DNA from: Edaphochlamys debaryana
Taxonomy: Eukaryota > Chlorophyta > Chlorophyceae > Chlamydomonadales
Assembly (NCBI GenBank): GCA_016858145.1
Contig: JAEHOE010000029.1
Span: 62,001 to 126,000, forward strand
Reading direction: 5' to 3'
Length of the DNA: 64,000 nucleotides
Part shown: one piece after another, positions 1-16,478 of the stretch
Numbering within the stretch: position 1 is the stretch's first letter
How the letters are laid out: every line of letters begins with the position of its first letter
The notes under the pieces: model-generated
What the model was told of the DNA's origin: nothing
The model's database searches: none
Seen by the model: the letters and a program-made list of their open reading frames with translations, nothing else
Program-made: the position numbers and the translations under genes

Positions 1-3000
1 CGGCCCTGTGCAACACGGTCGGTGTAGTCCGAACGGGCACGCGGTTATTACCAGACCCCCCAACCCCAGGCCAAAAGGTCCACGTGAGGCCAGAGGCTGG
101 ATCGGCGTGCACTCCTTGCGGCGGGGACGTACGCAGGATAGCGGACATCGAGGGAGACATCATTTCCCCATTCTCGGAGACAGACACGCACCACGTGTCG
201 CAAGTTTGGCCGTAGAGGCCGTATAAGCTGGGCCCCACCCAGCGCAAGTCAACTACTTAGGAGCGTTGAGGCACTGCCCGTTTCCGGCCTGCTGGGCGCA
301 GCGCCAACCCGGGAGTTCGTTGGGTTTCGGCGGGCCCGGAGCGGACCTTGCGCACTTTGCCTCTTTCGAGCAGCCACTAGCGTCGCAGGCCCTAACTCAT
401 CTATTCATGGTGCTGTGGCGCTGCGCGGCATTGAACGCGAGCCGATGTTTGAAACCACGAAATGTGGAAAATGCTGGAATACAAAGATCGCCAAACAGCA
501 GCTGGCGCCAGGCAGTGTGTTGCTGAGAATGTGTGGGATGTGCAGCGGTGAGTAGCTGGGCCGTAACGGGCAGCGGGCCTCGCTCTGTTTCTTTCGCGCC
601 GCCGAGCATTCCTCGGCGGCGCGCTCCTGCTCGCCCTTGCTCGCTTGGCACCTCAGCTTCAGACCACACTTCTAGAGAGATGTGCGCGGGGCTTGCAGTG
701 TCGCGAGAGAGTACAGAGGGCTTGATGGGGCGGGGTCTGAGGTCCCTCCCGCCTGAGGCCTCCGTCCGTCCCCCGTTACGTGCGCCCTTCTCACACGCTC
801 CCGCCGCCAGTCGGGCGCTGGCACTGACGGGCAGAAAGCGGCGGGAGGGAAGGGTGTGTAGATGCTGACTTGCTGAGGAAGCCAGCGAGCGGGCACCAGC
901 CCTTTGCGCTTGGGTGCTGGGGTACCTCTGGCGGCTAGGTGGTACGCTTCGATAGATGCGTAGCGTAGGGTCTAGGGTGTGGGTGCATGCCTGGTGGCTG
1001 CATGGCTGGACCCTCGGAGGAACGCCAAGCAACGTCACGGGCTTGCCTCCTGCAAAGCCACTGCATGCATGCGCCGATACCGAGCATCCGTGTGGGACGC
1101 GGATGACTGACTTGGCACAGCTTGGCCCCACGCATCGGTTCGATCGGTTCCTTGCACTTTAAATGTCGCATCATGCATGATGACGGCACATCAACGCTTC
1201 TCTCATATGCCTTCGGTCACTTTGCGCAGGTCACAAGGGGGGGAGAGGCTGAAGCGCACAACGTGGGTGCTACACAGTACATCAGCCACCAGCAAGCAAC
1301 GGCCCGCGCGCGGTACACAAGTAGTACTCATGAAGAACACAGCAAGGGAAGGGCCCCTAAAGGCCCGAAGGGCCCCTACAGGCCCGAAAGCCTCCCCAAC
1401 CACGCACGGTATTGCCACGAGCAGTGCCGAGGCCGTCAGATTAATAAGACACTCAACCGCACCTAGGGCACCCCCGCCCTCAGCCCTCAACTTTGATCTG
1501 AAAGAATTGCGACCATGGCATGCTGCGCCACCTACAGATCGCGCGCGCTCAATGTCATACAGGCCAGCCCGCAGGGTACAACCAATCACCAGCCGCACAA
1601 TCGCAGGCTGGAAGGCCATTGCCCCCTCTCCTCTCCCCGTCATCCCCAATGCCAGACATGACGTACAGAGTCACCCGTCGCGAGCGATGCATGCGCCCCG
1701 AGCAGGGCACAGCGTTCTTGCAACATAACAACTATCGCCTCCATATGCTTATGCCTATCCGTCTACCTCACTAGTCCTGTGGCCTACTGCATTCGCACCG
1801 TCATGACCCTGCAAACCGCCACACCCAGCCACGGCGCCACGCGCCGAGGTGCCTACCTGACACTATTACACCTAGGTCCTGCCCATCGCCCCCTAGGTCA
1901 ACACAACGTAAAAGAAAGTCTTGCTACTCTCCCGCCGTCAAAGGGTCAAAAGCGCTTGGGGAACTGCCCACGCCCAACTCAAGGGAGCGCACGCTCAGAG
2001 ACGGGGTCCTCAACGGGGCTCCCCCCTGTCGTCATCGGTCAATCCAAGCAAGATCACATTCTTCAGAACGTGGGGGTAGGAAGCACGTGCAGTGCACGCG
2101 TCCGGTGTGGGCACAAGCCCTCATCATGCTGTGCGGGGCCGGCCCCGCCCTTCCGGCGCTCTGCACACGTCTGCACCGATTTGGATGCTGCTGCACATGC
2201 GTCAAGCATGGAGCATAAAGCAACGCGGATTGCCGCTTTCTGCCAAGTTTTTTCCGCAGAGATAGGGTCAGACCAGCAAGCGCATCCCTGCGCCACTCGA
2301 GCGAGTGAGCAATGCGCCACTCATGCACGCGCGCGCTGCCGCCTCCGCCGAGCGTCGAGAGCGCGGCCCTCTACTGCAGCGCGCGCCTGCTGGTGATGCC
2401 CTTGGCAACGGCCGCCGCCTGCCGCACGCGCGACCAGCCGTGCTGCGTGCGCCGCTGGCGTTGGTGGGGCACCTGCGGAGCCACAGAGAGCGAGCACAAG
2501 CCGGGATTGCTACTCAGCTTCCTTGCTTGGCCACAAACACATATGCATCACGAAGCACGAAGCACATAAGCGATGGCTACTCACAGGCTGGTTGGAAACG
2601 CTCAAACGCTCGGGGGGCTGGTGGCGGCCGGGCGGCCCCGCGCCGTCGCCAGTCGCGACGGATGTGACTCACCACGCAGCTGTCGGCCCAAGGGGTCCCA
2701 GGCAACTATCCCAGCGCCCTGCCTCTACCTTCCCCTCATTTCCACCCACCTGGAAGGCGCTTGCGGCCTTGACCGGTACGGTGGCGGCTGCCACTGCGGG
2801 CCCCGCGGCCGCGGGCCGGGGCCTCACCGCCCCGTCCTTGACCATCTGTGCCCAAATGCGGGTGGGCTCGGGGCAGTCCTGGGGGACGGGGGAGAGGGAG
2901 GGAGGGAGGGGAGCACAGGTTGGCATTGTGGGCAGGTCGATAAAGGCAGGGCGTTGGGGCGATTGGGGTGGTATGAAGGGGTGCTCGCATGAGCCGGGGA

Positions 3001-3296
3001 GTCGGAGGCGCGGTGACTAGTGGGGTGGTATGGTGTGCGCTCCGTTCAGCCATGGCACAGTGAGCGTTGCTTTGGCACGCCTTAACTTCAAAGCCCTCCC
3101 CTCGACCTGCCCGCCTCTTCTGTGCATGCGGCTTACGTATTTGGCGTTCGAGTCCAGTTGGCGGTAAAAGGCGAGGTCCTGCGGGCATGGGAGGTGAGGG
3201 GTGAGTACAAAAGGGTGAGCGGGAGACCGAGGCGCAGTTTGGCAGGGGAGTAGGCGTGCAGCTCTGGGGTTCTTTTCAGCAGCGAGCAACGCCACG
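1..3296. other. Gene-free or unassigned stretch
   Basis: I find no convincing coding exon on either strand. Open frames here are short, arginine- and alanine-rich and typical of GC-rich noncoding DNA. The part nearest 3297 is downstream of the minus-strand glycosyltransferase and probably holds its 3' untranslated region. A short minus-strand frame at about 3181-3125, behind a good acceptor, resembles coding sequence (starts DLAFYRQLDSNAKY) but is not in frame with the preferred model. It may be an alternative last exon. Confidence 0.4.
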
Positions 3297-5838
3297 TCAC
3301 ACAGCGGGTATTCTTGTGGCAGTTCCGGTGCCCCGTCTCTGCCCCACGTGTCCCTCTCCCTCATCCCTCGCTCCGGGCTTTCCCCCCCCCCCACCCACCC
3401 ACCCCCACCACCCACCTTTGTGGTCATTCCGCTGACCCCCGAGCCCATGAGCTGCGCCCTCCGCGCGTACTCCCCCACGCTGCCCATGTAGTGGTAGATG
3501 AGCAGGGGGGAGGTGGTGGGGTTGGCCTTGGCGTGGGCCTGGGGGGGAGGAGGGGGAGGGGAAGGGGGAGGGAAGGAGGGCTAAGTCCATGTATGATCCT
3601 GAGCGCGCAAACCGGCCCAAGCCCCCCCACGCGCACTCGCGCACGCACCTGCAGCACGGTGGCGTTGTCGCCCACACGGATGCCCGTGCGGCCTGGGCGG
3701 AAGAGGGGTAAAGGAGGAGGTAGGGGCTTGTCAGGGGCCGGAAGAGGATCGCAATTCTTCCCTCCCATGCCCCACGGGTCCCATGGCAAGGCCCCGGGTC
3801 TGCAGCTCAGCGGCTCCTCCCCATACCCAGATCTGTCCCCCCGAGGCCCCTTTAGCCCAGTCGCCCCGAAATACAAGAGCCCAGGCCAGGTAGCCTCCCC
3901 TTTCGCCCGACTCAGGATTGAGGGCCCTAGCCCTCCCATACACCCTTTCACTGCGACGCCCAGACCCACCAGCCCAAGGACCCCCCTTTCCTCCACCGCC
4001 CCTCTCACCCCCTCTGTAGTTGAACATGTGGGCGTTGCCCGACACATCGGCGTAGTCCAGATGCGCAATGCCCTTGAGCTGCGGGAGGCAAAGAAACACA
4101 GAGTTGTCGAGGGCGATTGCGGTAAGGACTGATGTTCGCGGGTAGTCATTAGTAATATGAGTCATACCGGCATTTACTCCACATGAGATTGCCGTCTCGA
4201 ACTCTCCTGATAGCCTTTGGCCTCCCTCTGCCCCCCTCTACTCACGTGGTCCCCCGGCATCCCGCTGCACTTGCTGAAGGACGCCAGCACGCCCTGCCCC
4301 GGCGCCCGCGCCTCCAGCCCGCCGCTGCCCACGGAGCGGCGGTGCGCCAGCACGGCCCCCGCACTGCCCTCGAAGGAGCGAAGCACGTCCGGGATGCGGT
4401 GGCCGAGGGAGGGCTCAGAGACCTGGGGGGGGGCGGGGGGGGGTGCACGGCCGGCTCTGTGAGGTCAGATATTCAGGCGGACGCTAGGGCGGAATGCCGC
4501 GAGATCGCCCAAGCCCTTCGCGCCTCTTCGTCCACCGTGACAAGTGCTACAGCCTGCACCGGCCGGCCGCACCGTGGTGTACTCGTCTAGGTCAGTGAAC
4601 ATCATCCTGAACAGGGGAGATCCGGAAACAGACGACGGTTAGGTAGGCGGGCTAGGGAACGAAGCCCTGGCACGTCAGCTGACTGCAGTCAGCAAGCAAC
4701 GGCCAGGTCCCCCACCGCCGACCCTGAAAACCTTTCACTCGCCATGTGAAGTAGCCTCGCGCCTCGTCGAAGCAACGCTGGAACACGCGGCCCTGCAGCC
4801 CCTGCTTGAAGTCCTTGACCTTGGGCAGATCGCTGGTCAGGTACGTGTACTGCACCTGTACGGCAGCGTGCGGATGGACGAGTGACAAACGAGCTCTCAG
4901 CCGCTTTGAAGATGACCGGTGAGGCAGGGGGCTGATCGGGCTCGGCACACACAAAAGGGTCTGATGCTCTGATCTGGCCCCGAGCAGGGGACTGTCTGGT
5001 CTCTGGTCCCGGGGGTGTCGGGCGGACAGGGTAGAGTGCTGCGACCCCCGGCTAGAGCTGGGTGCGTGCTTAGTGCAGGGGTGAGGGGCTGAAGGAGCTG
5101 AGGGCTCCAGGGTGTGGACGGGCGCGGGCGCGGGACAGGCTTCAAGGAACGCGACGGATACCAACAACCTCTCTCTCGATTAACTACCAGATCACTACGC
5201 AGTTTAGCGCCGGGGCAAGGTCGGTCCAGGCCTGTGCAAGAACGGGCACTGCAGGGCACTGCGCTTCGGTGGCGGCTCCTTGGCTTCTGCTCACCGCCCG
5301 GGGGGTTTCATTCAGCTTGCCTGGTACCACACGAGCCGCTTACAGCTAATTTTCCGCTGTCCCAACAAGGGCGCCCATACTCGTGCCCGGCACCGGAGGA
5401 CTGCGAAGCGAGGAATTTCCGGGGACATGCGGGCACGCACCTTGCCCTCTACCGCGTAGTCCGCCACCTCGCCGAACATTGGCACCGTGCTGTTGTGGTC
5501 GAACAGGAAGACCTTATCCACGCCCGCCCACAAGTGGTACTCCACCCCTGTGAGATGCAGAGAGCAAGGGACGTAAGGGTCGCCCGACTGCTGGCCTCGG
5601 GGGCCTCCCTTTCTTTTGCATCAGATCTCTGGCACGTAGCCATTGCTATCTTTGTCGTTGGGAGCCCTTGCCAAAACTCACACTCCCTGATGTCCGCGTT
5701 GCCATCTCGAGCTAATAGACAAGCGCTTAGGTACCCGTGTTGGGTGTGTGCTAAACCTATAGCCAGGACGTGCGCAAAATGTGACAAAAGGAGGCATAGG
5801 GCTGTCGCGACGGCTCGCATCGACACCAGGACTGCCAT
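3297..5838 (-). CDS. GT92/DUF23-like glycosyltransferase, secretory pathway
   Basis: Predicted to transfer a sugar in the Golgi or secretory route; donor and acceptor are unknown. Nine exons, read high to low: 5838-5682, 5547-5441, 4855-4716, 4606-4573, 4422-4246, 4078-4009, 3692-3649, 3538-3416, 3338-3297, giving about 297 aa. The start at 5838 opens a hydrophobic signal peptide (MAVLVSMRAVATALCLLLSH). The first splice restores DIREWVEYHLWAGVDKVFLF, the family pattern (E-W-x-E-Y-H ... F-D-H-N-S). A DxD-like metal site, FTDLDEY, lies on exon 4, followed by the GSGG and C-containing block, HMFNY, and LLIYHYMGSVGEYARRA, all in family order. Family membership is from remembered motifs. Exon 3's donor and the last exon are the least certain: the chosen last exon gives a short RRGTGTATRIPAV tail, while other frames suggest a longer end. 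Confidence 0.72.
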
Positions 5839-8802
5839 GGTTGCCGAACTGCGTCTTATGCTGGTACCACTGTGGTGTGTAAGTACGTGCTGACTTATAG
5901 GAACAGGAGCGCTGCAGCAATGTGCAACGGGGCGGTGCCTAAGGCCTGCCCGGGGTGAAATTAGCCCAGGCCAAGAGGCCGCACTAGGTTCGAATTGAAG
6001 CGAGATTGATGAAGCGAATGTCAGTGCTTTCCAATGATATGCCTGCAAGGGCCATGAGCGGCCCCGGTCGCGAGTAAGGGAAAAATGCCCGGCCATAGAT
6101 GGCAAACGGGGCGGGCGACAACGCTCATTCCCGCGCCCCTCCCTACAGACGATAACCTAGACGGACCCATATATATGGCGTGAAGCAGGGGGCATTCGCA
6201 ACACGGACAAGCGACTTGATGAGTTGTGTCTCCGCGGCCCACTGTAACGCGTGGGCGCGACCGGCGCTCGAAAATAAATAAGCACTCTCTATCGGAACCG
6301 GCAGGCCTGCTGGCCCATAAGCCAGGAAGGCGTGGAAACCCCGAACGCCGTGTCGAGTGTCCCAAATTGCCGTTGAACAGCTTCAGTGGCTCACAGGCGT
6401 CCTCGTTTGCTCAAGGCAAAACGATTTCACAATCCGTGGCGTTGCGTGTACCGAGGCTTCGCCTCAGTTTCCGCGACGGCAGTTGCCCAGGACTCCGCCG
6501 TCCCCAGCTCCCTCGCGAGCCGTGCCGGGCCGTGCCGCATGTGCTCATGCCCCCGCTGACCGCGGTGATGGCTGGCGGCTGGGATAGCTGCAGCGTGGCA
6601 AGGGCGGGGCCACGGGTTCGGCTGCACGGGCAGCCAGCCACCAGTGCTGCTGCACTGGGGGCCGTGGCCACTGAGTGGAGTCGGCGTGCCGTGCAGCGCT
6701 CACCAGTCACCACGCAGGGGCTCCGCGCTGAGCCAGAGGGGTGCAGCGCTGGCTCAGGAGACGCCGCTGAAGCTGGCGGTCAGTGGTAAGGTGCTCACTG
6801 CGCGCAACTAGCAGGCCGCGTGCTGTCGTGCCTGTGAGCTCGAGGCCGGAGAGGCGCCGCCGCACCTCCCAGTACGTAGCAGGTGTGATCCCTCCCTCCA
6901 GACGTGCCACGGCTGCCCAGGCCGTACCGGTGGGCATCCCCCGGGCCGTCAGCCGAGGCCAACCGGAGGGAAGGACGGAAGGCGGGGCCCAAACGGTTCG
7001 ACGGGCGTCTAGGGTTTGATGCGAGCGAGAAGTAGCAACCGCAACGGCCGGCCCGCAGTTCGCGCCAAAGCGGCGTAACGCACACGGCCGCGCGCAACCA
7101 GAGAGCAACACCAGTGTGCTGTTGGCGGCGGCCTCCACTTATTGCGTCCGCGAGTTGTCGAGTGCTGCAGGTCACCCGAAGAGAAAGTTGGACGGACCAG
7201 GGCCAGGGCAAGCCAAAATACGACGCGGTACTCGCATCCCCACCAAACCCTAATGTCAACCGTTGAACCCTTGTTTCCGGCGTAAGCGACGTTGGCGCCA
7301 AGATCTCCATGTATGACGCCCAGTAAGTAATGGATCTCTCGATAATCTCTCTGTGCTGAGAATCCATGTTCGTATCTCATTGCTGGGAGTGTCCCACCAC
7401 GCCTGGCAGCCATAGCAGGGGCCAGGGGCTCCTGGCCGACTGCGCCCCGCCCCGTTCCGCAGTCAGCCCTGCCTGGCGGTCTGCTGAGCCCTCCTGGGCC
7501 TTCCTGGGCCCTCCTGGGCCCTCCTGGGCCCTCCTGGGCCATTCTGGGCGCTTCTGGGCCCTCCCGGGTCTGGCGGTGCCTTGCTTTGGATTCCCTTCCC
7601 TTCCACCTAGGGCCCTGACATGGTATCAAGAAGGCTACCGTTGAGTGCCCTGAACCCGGAGGTCTTGACCTCGCGGATGGTCCCAAGGGTCGCCGGAGGA
7701 CCGTTGCAAAGCTTTGTGAGGGCCGCAGTGCAACAGGTCCGAGGTCACAGTGGACGTGTGCGAGAAGCGTTTGCGGGAAGGCGTGCAGTGGGGGTCAGGG
7801 GTTGGGCGACACGACCACGCTCTGGTTCAGCAAGCGAGAGGGGTGGCACGGAGAGACATCTTCACCGTCAGCCTTGCGAAGCGAAGGAGAATTAGCGGGA
7901 CGTGACATAGGGTAAGCGTGGCGCACCACCACTCCGTGCTCGAGGCGCGCAGCTACAGCCGCATGTGCGTATCAGTAGGCTTGCGCGCTCAGGGGCGGAC
8001 CGGCTCAAGGGGGCATTGGCACAGTAGATCAGCATCTTGCATGTGTTAGGCAACGAGGAAAATGTAAGCAAGCGGAAAGCCCGGCGAGACTCCGAAGGTG
8101 TGAATAGCTCCGCGTAGTGCCCGCCCAACCGACATACTGGGATTAAAGCAAAGCGCTATGCAGCGCTGAGCACGATGGCACGCTTGGCTCCGGACCGCCA
8201 GTCACCTCACGGCCGTGGCAAAGCAGGAGTTAAAAGTGAGGTGTGGGATACTGGGATGAGCGCCATCTTGCATGTGTGTCTCTCTCTCTTGATAACCTTC
8301 AGCGTAACCCCACTTCGTCTTCTTTGGCGCTTGGGTTGTTGGCCTCGGAGGCAGGCCCTTGTGCCTACTGAGGAGGCGAGGGAGAGAAGGGCGATTACTG
8401 GTGCGCAGGTTGATGGACTAAGCAGGCTTTGATTGAGTTCCGCTCGTGCCCTACCAGCCTAGCGTGCAGGGTGCGGCGAGGGAGGGGCCGTGCAAAGGAT
8501 TGCGTGCGGGGGGTGGGGGGAGCGGATGCAGAAGCGGGAGAGGGGTGGGGGGGTCTGCGTGTCATTGGTACGGGGGACTGGTACGGGAGTGCACATGGGG
8601 CCGAGCCGCCATGTGAGGCCATCTGGCCCTTCGCCTTCAGTTACATCGCGACAACCTGCGACCCTTTCTGCTGCTCTACACAATTCTGCAACTGAGATCG
8701 TGCAGCTCCAGCCCCCATCCCCTTCAGAATCTATACCGACTTTCCGACCTGGCCACATATCGGCAATTGAATCACAGTCTGGGTTAGGCGGAGAGGCTAA
8801 GA
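5839..8802. other. Gene-free or unassigned stretch
   Basis: Contains the upstream region of the minus-strand glycosyltransferase and the upstream region of the plus-strand aminotransferase. Several 70-230 residue open frames exist, but none shows a recognisable domain, consistent codon use or a splice pattern I can defend. A tandem repeat at 7484-7566 is the only clear structure. Confidence 0.4.
7484..7566. repeat. Short tandem repeat, about 10-bp unit
   Basis: About eight consecutive copies of CCTGGGCCCT-like units, the middle ones identical and the outer ones degenerate. It lies in noncoding DNA between two genes. No function is apparent. Confidence 0.85.
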
Positions 8803-14171
<5,369 letters not shown>

Positions 14172-15165
14172 GCCGCAGCGCGCAGCACGCATCGCATGCG
14201 GCGTGCGGCGTAGCGCAGCACGGCATGCGGTGCAGCCCACCCAGCATGCAGGACGCACCGCCCGGGCAGCATGCACCGCACGTGGTGCAGCCCGTGTGGC
14301 GGTGATGGGCTTCCCATGCCGGGGTGGTCGGGCGGCGGAAGAGGGGTGTGGAGGTGGCGGCGCCGAACGGTCTCCCTTGCTCAGTGCCGCGAGGAGCCGC
14401 GAGGGGTGTGGAGGCCCCGCTGCGTGCGTGCAGCTGCGGAAGGGGCGCTTTTTCAGAGGGCGCCGCTAGGGGCCGTGCGGTGAGGCGTGGAAGGGCCGCG
14501 CAGCACGCACTGCAAGCGAGGTGGGGGGGCTGGGAAGACGGCGGAGGTCCGGTACGCTGGTGGTGAGGTGCGAGAGACGGAGGAGCATGAGGACGGCCCC
14601 GGCCTTTCTGGGGCTGAAGGCACAGTGGGCAGAACGGACCGTGCTGCCCGTTGTGGCGTGAGTGTGGGGCGCCCTTCTGGCAAAAGCACGGCTGTCTGGG
14701 GAGGAGGGGGCATATCAGGGGGGCGCCGCTGCGAAGGCACTGGCACTGGGATCTGGTGGCCATACCGGCTAAATTCATCCGCGGCAGCTGGGCAGGGGGG
14801 GGTGCATGGGGAGAGAGGATCTGGGCGGGAATAACGTGTGGAGGCGGGGGCTGCGAAGTACCGGTAGTGAGTGCTGGCACGGCAGACCCCGGGGTCGCCG
14901 GTGGTTGTCCAGAGCCGGAGGGTGCTAACGCGGGCATCAGGTTCTGACAGAGCGTGACTGCATTTCACTGCTACGGCGGGAGTGGTGGGCAGAAGGGGCG
15001 GCGACCCGCGGTTTCATGGTCTGGACAAAGTGCACGCTCATAGCATGGCGGATGCTTTGTCGGCATTTTATGGAGTGAGTGAAGGCATGATGCAGCGCAT
15101 GGCACGTGCTGCCGGCTTTGGGGAGAAACGTGCGGGTAAGGTGCGCCCAGCCAAAGCCCCGCCGT

Positions 15166-15170
15166 TGTAA
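15166..15170 (+). terminator. Candidate polyadenylation signal TGTAA
   Basis: TGTAA is the usual chlamydomonad polyadenylation signal. This is the first one I noticed after the aminotransferase stop, about 1 kb downstream, a normal 3' UTR length in this group. A pentamer occurs often by chance, so support is weak. Confidence 0.35.
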
Positions 15171-15324
15171 CTCCAGGGCTGCCTTCGTTGGCACTCGTCT
15201 ACCCCATGTTTGGACAACCCACTCCCGCCATGCCGCGCTGGCCTTTTGGCCTCATGCTCTTGCGGGCGTAGCGCAGAAGAGGACTAGCAAGCGGGGCGGT
15301 CACGCATCCGTTCCATACACTGCG

Positions 15325-15357
15325 TCCAGAGTCTCCAGAGTCTCCAGAGTCTCCAGA
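15325..15357. repeat. 9-bp tandem repeat (TCCAGAGTC)
   Basis: Almost four exact tandem copies of a 9-bp unit in noncoding DNA. Confidence 0.85.
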
Positions 15358-15372
15358 TACAGCGCCCACCCC

Positions 15373-15420
15373 ACCCACAGCAATGCGGCTAGTTGCACGT
15401 TGCATTGACCCACAGCAATG
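15373..15420. mobile_element. 22-bp insertion flanked by 13-bp direct repeats
   Basis: The sequence ACCCACAGCAATG occurs at 15373-15385 and again at 15408-15420, enclosing 22 bp that end in CTAGTTGCACGTTGCATTG. The same core occurs at 20992-21016, flanked by a different perfect repeat. The pattern looks like target-site duplication around a very short insert, for example an extremely truncated end of a retroelement. The element family is not identified. Confidence 0.55.
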
Positions 15421-15620
15421 AGCCCCGAAAGCGCCTAACCTCTGAACCATCGCGTACGGCAGCAATCACACGTCCCCGTCTTCGCTCGTGCACAGGGGCT
15501 ATGCCTGGCATGTACGGCTCAAACAGCGGCTGGCCCCACCAACCTCCCTCTCCATACTCGATGCTTAACTCCCTGTCACCGCCCTTACCCCTCTACCCCC
15601 CGCCCCCGGCCCGCCACGCC

Positions 15621-15686
15621 CCACCCCCAGAACGTGATTTGTGTGCTATGCGGGGGCTATGCCCGCCACCCCCAGAACGTGATTTG
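15621..15686. repeat. 21-bp direct repeat
   Basis: CCACCCCCAGAACGTGATTT followed by G occurs at 15621-15641 and again at 15666-15686, 45 bp apart, in noncoding DNA. Confidence 0.75.
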
Positions 15687-16478
15687 CACGGCTGGGTCCC
15701 GCGGGCCCTGCCATGCTACCGGGCCGTGCCCTTGCGCACTCGCTTGCCTGGCACCCCTGTTCTTAATCCTACCGAGGCGCGCAACGCGTAAGAGCAGAGG
15801 GCGACAGAGCACACGTGCCCTTCTGCCTTCCCGGCTTGATCATTCAAGTGCGGGGCTAGGGGCGTACGGCTGAGCAAAACCCACGCCTCGCGTCACACTT
15901 GCAACAGAGCAGTCATGCATGCATTTATCAGCCTGCAAACATTGAGAAGTGGCCAAGTTCAGGGCACTCGGCGAAGCATAGGTCTCAATGGAAGGGAAAC
16001 CTAAAGGGCCTCAAAGGTCTAGTCCCATGGAGGCGGACCCATGCCCGCCACCGTGAAATTCAAAGCATACGTACTTCAACAGTCGTGCCTATCCTGACAA
16101 GCCAAAGTAGGGCGCCTGCTGCTCCCTCCAGACAAGGTCAGGAGCTCAGTATGCCTGCAGTCAACACTTCCCGCTCCGTCCAGAGGGCTCATCTCTACCG
16201 GTACTTGCACATTCAGCCGTTGATGCAGTATGCGCTGATCGCTACTTAGCAGTTCGCCAAGGGTAAGAGTGAGGCCGGCCCGGTCTCACATCCGCCTCAC
16301 CCACCCTTCGAAGGCAAAACAAAGTCATGCGTTGGATTCTTGGCCTGCTCCTACAACTCGACATAAGCCTTTGTCTGGGTTGTTGGTCGGCTTTTTCACA
16401 AACAAAGCATAAGCACAGCCCGTTCCTGTCCTGTCCAGTCCAGTCCGGTCCGGTCCTGTAAGATCCGGTCCAGGTTCG

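Larger units (their letters stand above)
14172..16478. other. Convergent 3' flanks of aminotransferase and kinase copy 1
   Basis: No supported gene. The left part is probably the aminotransferase 3' untranslated region, up to a TGTAA at 15166. The right part lies downstream of the minus-strand kinase; its first 70 bp resemble the sequence just after the stop codon of kinase copy 2, supporting a shared ancestral 3' untranslated region. Small repeats at 15325-15357, 15373-15420 and 15621-15686 are listed separately. Confidence 0.5.

Noticed and set aside
6795..7367. 190-residue minus-strand open frame
   Set aside because: No recognisable domain, mixed composition, and the overlapping frames look equally plausible. 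Not supported as a gene.
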